This document shows positions 62,248-64,000 of a stretch of DNA of 64,000 bases, piece after piece. Every line of letters begins with the position of its first letter. Position 1 is the stretch's first letter. The notes under the pieces are model-generated. The model did not search any database and was not told the origin of the DNA. It saw only the letters and a program-made list of their open reading frames with translations. Location of the stretch: the NCBI GenBank assembly GCA_015066245.1, contig SVOS01000004.1, positions 62,001 to 126,000 on the forward strand. The letters run 5' to 3'. A program made the translations under genes and the position numbers. The DNA is from Oscillospiraceae bacterium (GTDB taxonomy: Bacteria; Bacillota; Clostridia; Oscillospirales; Acutalibacteraceae).

Positions 62248-62973
62248 TTACCTCAGAAACTCAAAAATTTTACGCCTTACAAGGTCGGAGCTGTAGGGCT
62301 CGTCATCTATAAGAAAAAAACTGTTTTCATCTCGCATGTTCCACAGGTAATGGGCATCGCTGCATACAACGCACTTTCTGTCGCCTAAGGGATAGGTGCT
62401 TCTGAGCTCCGATTCTTTCTTTGCATCATTAAGCTCAAAAACCTTAAAGCCTTTGATGTCCGGGAAAGTACCCAGTGTGGCTATGATTCCGTTTGCCTGC
62501 CTATCAATGTGGGCAGGATAACAGATAGCGTTGTATTTCTCGGCAAGTTTTGGACAGTCGTCAACCGAAATCATGGTGGCGTTTGAGAGAAGATACTTCT
62601 CAGTGGCGATAACCTCGTCATTTCCGTTCATTATCATCTGTTCGCCGTATACATCCACACGATTTTCGATGAGAATACGTTTGTCCTGTATGTCTTTATC
62701 AAACTCAAGGGCAGTTTCTAAATCCTCAAAAAGAAAGATAACGTGGATATCTTCCATGGTTGTAAGCTCCATACCCGCTATGGGTATTATGCCGTGGCGT
62801 TTTGCCGCCTCAAAAAATCCGGGACAGTTGCGGGTAGTGTTATGGTCTGTAAGTGCCACAACATTGAGACCGCAAAGTGTTGCCATGCCTGCGATATTGT
62901 TCGGCGTAGAATCGTCATCACCGCAAGGTGAGAGACATGAGTGTACGTGCAGGTCGTAGTAATACTTGTTCAT
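62248..62973 (-). CDS. PHP-domain metal-dependent phosphoesterase
   Basis: 241 residues: DLHVHSCLSPCGDDD (metal-binding HxH near residue 9-11), ALTDHNTTRN, IPIAGMELTT, CYPAHIDR and CSDAHYLW together give the PHP metal site. Substrate unknown; could act on nucleotide or sugar phosphates. The next gene begins 2 nt from its stop, so they are tightly coupled. Confidence 0.88.
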   Translation of the reverse strand: MNKYYYDLHVHSCLSPCGDDDSTPNNIAGMATLCGLNVVALTDHNTTRNCPGFFEAAKRHGIIPIAGMELTTMEDIHVIFLFEDLETALEFDKDIQDKRILIENRVDVYGEQMIMNGNDEVIATEKYLLSNATMISVDDCPKLAEKYNAICYPAHIDRQANGIIATLGTFPDIKGFKVFELNDAKKESELRSTYPLGDRKCVVCSDAHYLWNMRDENSFFLIDDEPYSSDLVRRKIFEFLR

Positions 62974-62975
62974 AA

Positions 62976-63302
62976 TTAAAGTATCTGAGAAAGCTTGAGT
63001 GCTGTAACATAAGCAGGATAAACTGTGCTTATAACATTGATACCCTTTGCCTCGGCAGTTGCTCTTACATTTTCGTCAAGGTCAACGCCCTCGGCAAGAA
63101 CGATACATGCTGTGTCAGTCAGGGTTGCAACGGCAATAGTGTTGATGTTGGACATAATTGTAATCCATGCATCACCGCTTTTTGCTTTGCCCATAACCCA
63201 ACTGAGCAGGTCGCCAATGTATACACCTTCGATTTCTCTGTCGGGTTCGGGAAGAACAACCTCCCTGAATCCTTCGAGGTTGCAAAGGTCAATTACAGTC
63301 AT
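62976..63302 (-). CDS. DRTGG-like domain protein
   Basis: 108 residues resembling the single-domain DRTGG proteins of hydrogenase operons: VYIGDLLSWVMGKAKSGDAWITI and AVATLTDTACIVLAEG (cited in part: GDLLSWVMGKAK, ACIVLAEG). Chosen start ATG 63302 has AAAGG 9 nt upstream within the preceding gene's end; ATG 63311 is possible. It overlaps the upstream gene's stop. Likely a ligand-binding regulatory module. Confidence 0.8.
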   Translation of the reverse strand: MTVIDLCNLEGFREVVLPEPDREIEGVYIGDLLSWVMGKAKSGDAWITIMSNINTIAVATLTDTACIVLAEGVDLDENVRATAEAKGINVISTVYPAYVTALKLSQIL

Positions 63303-64000
63303 TGCTCTCATCCTTTAAACTAAGTAGATTCAAAAGCTCATTGCGATGTGAGATTATGCAGTCGTTGACATCTGCATTTCCTCTTATAACATCTTCTGCA
63401 AAGGCTCTGCAGTTAGGGGCGCCGCAGGAGCCGCAGTCAATACCGGGTAAGGTTGCTCTGAGTTTCTGGATTTCAGAAAGCATACGCATTGATTCGCTTC
63501 TGCTTTCGGAAAGTCTGGAAATCGGATAATACGTGGGGAGTTCCTCAAACATATAATCGTTGGGGATTTCCTTTTCCTCATCCTTTGTCAGAAAATTCTG
63601 AGAAACGGGCAGGTATCTTCTGAGGGTTTGCAATTTAGCTTTTGCAATAAAAGGATTCTGCATAGTAAGCACACCGCCAACACAGCCGCCTGTGCAGGCA
63701 TTAAGCTCGATAAACTCAAGCTCAGGTATGTTACCGTTTTCGATCTGGTCTAATACTCGGTTGACGTTTTCTATGCCGTCAGCAGCCAGGTAAGCATCGT
63801 TAAATAACGCAGTAGCCTCGCCGCCTGATGAAGCCCAACCGATACCTATCATACCGGAGTGCAGAATTGTTTTGATGTTATCGTTTCTGCTCATTGCATT
63901 AATGAGCTGAAAGTAAATATCACTGATTGATACCACACAGTCAACCCTACTCTTGTACTGTCCGAAGCCGTTTTTGACGTAGCTGGCTTTGGCAGGACAA
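63289..64000 (-). CDS. [FeFe]-hydrogenase-like C-terminal domain protein, N-terminus outside window
   Basis: Partial: the frame is open to the right edge and only the C-terminal ~237 residues are here (first visible codons read CPAKASYVKNGFGQY). NACTGGCVGGVLTMQNPF resembles the L3 motif of H-cluster proteins but without CPGGC, so it is likely a sensory relative (HydS-like) rather than a working hydrogenase. Near its end, GIDCGSCGAPNCRAFAEDVI is a [4Fe-4S] domain (PF04060-like). It heads the visible operon. Confidence 0.85.
   Translation of the reverse strand, partial: CPAKASYVKNGFGQYKSRVDCVVSISDIYFQLINAMSRNDNIKTILHSGMIGIGWASSGGEATALFNDAYLAADGIENVNRVLDQIENGNIPELEFIELNACTGGCVGGVLTMQNPFIAKAKLQTLRRYLPVSQNFLTKDEEKEIPNDYMFEELPTYYPISRLSESRSESMRMLSEIQKLRATLPGIDCGSCGAPNCRAFAEDVIRGNADVNDCIISHRNELLNLLSLKDESNDCN

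Overview
The window looks like chromosomal DNA from a sporulating, anaerobic, fermentative Clostridia member, most likely a gut Oscillospiraceae/Ruminococcaceae-type bacterium. The evidence is spoVT, type III glutamine synthetase, an NADH-linked [FeFe] hydrogenase operon, an acyl-CoA dehydratase activase, an ECF-type ThiT with a TPP riboswitch, eukaryotic-type glycyl-tRNA synthetase, and sigma-A promoters and Shine-Dalgarno sites of classic Firmicutes form. This is read from gene content only; no search was run.

Layout. 0-6.6 kb: cell-division and wall genes (ftsW/spoVE-like, murG, murA, ftsQ-like, ftsZ). 6.6-8.4 kb: an opine-dehydrogenase-like enzyme and spoVT. 8.4-26.9 kb: an accessory region. 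It opens with an orphan 3' gene tail (8429-8494), a divergent HhH-GPD-like protein and an unknown protein. A surface-polysaccharide locus follows: acyltransferase, EpsG-like polymerase, two GT4 and four GT2 glycosyltransferases, pyruvyltransferase, flippase, an FrhB-like iron-sulfur protein and a capE-capF-capG-type module for UDP-N-acetyl-L-fucosamine. It ends with an XRE repressor facing a small membrane protein. From about 8.5 to 21.6 kb the DNA is visibly AT-rich, while the FucNAc genes read like the host genome.

26.9-43.2 kb: Na/Pi symporter, M18 aminopeptidase, sfsA, glutamine synthetase III, a lone processive-type glycosyltransferase, then an operon of a DegV protein, a FakA-type kinase, PlsY and a 1411-residue activase/dehydratase-related fusion. 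43.2-47.8 kb: zinc-ribbon membrane protein, XRE/DUF3169 pair and an ABC exporter. 48-52.5 kb: tRNA-Met, DUF1015 gene, thiT with riboswitch, pyrR and glyS. 52.7-56.4 kb: rpmG-secE-nusG-rplK-rplA-rplJ-rplL with leader structures. 56.5-64 kb: a small protein, a membrane protein, a GNAT, then on the minus strand the hydrogenase operon with its companion signalling genes, running off the right edge.

The most notable observations are these. Two separate XRE modules each have a pair of 16-18 bp inverted-repeat operators placed over a near-perfect sigma-A promoter. Two matching RNA hairpins resembling the L1-binding site of 23S rRNA sit before rplK and rplA. A dispersed intergenic element with fixed internal spacing occurs at three places. 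The promoter/RBS region in front of the aminopeptidase gene is duplicated. TTGACAAA repeats spaced in multiples of 11 bp lie upstream of glnN. The HydA/HydB operon lacks the usual NuoE-like subunit. A fakB-fakA-plsY operon would couple fatty-acid salvage directly to phospholipid synthesis.
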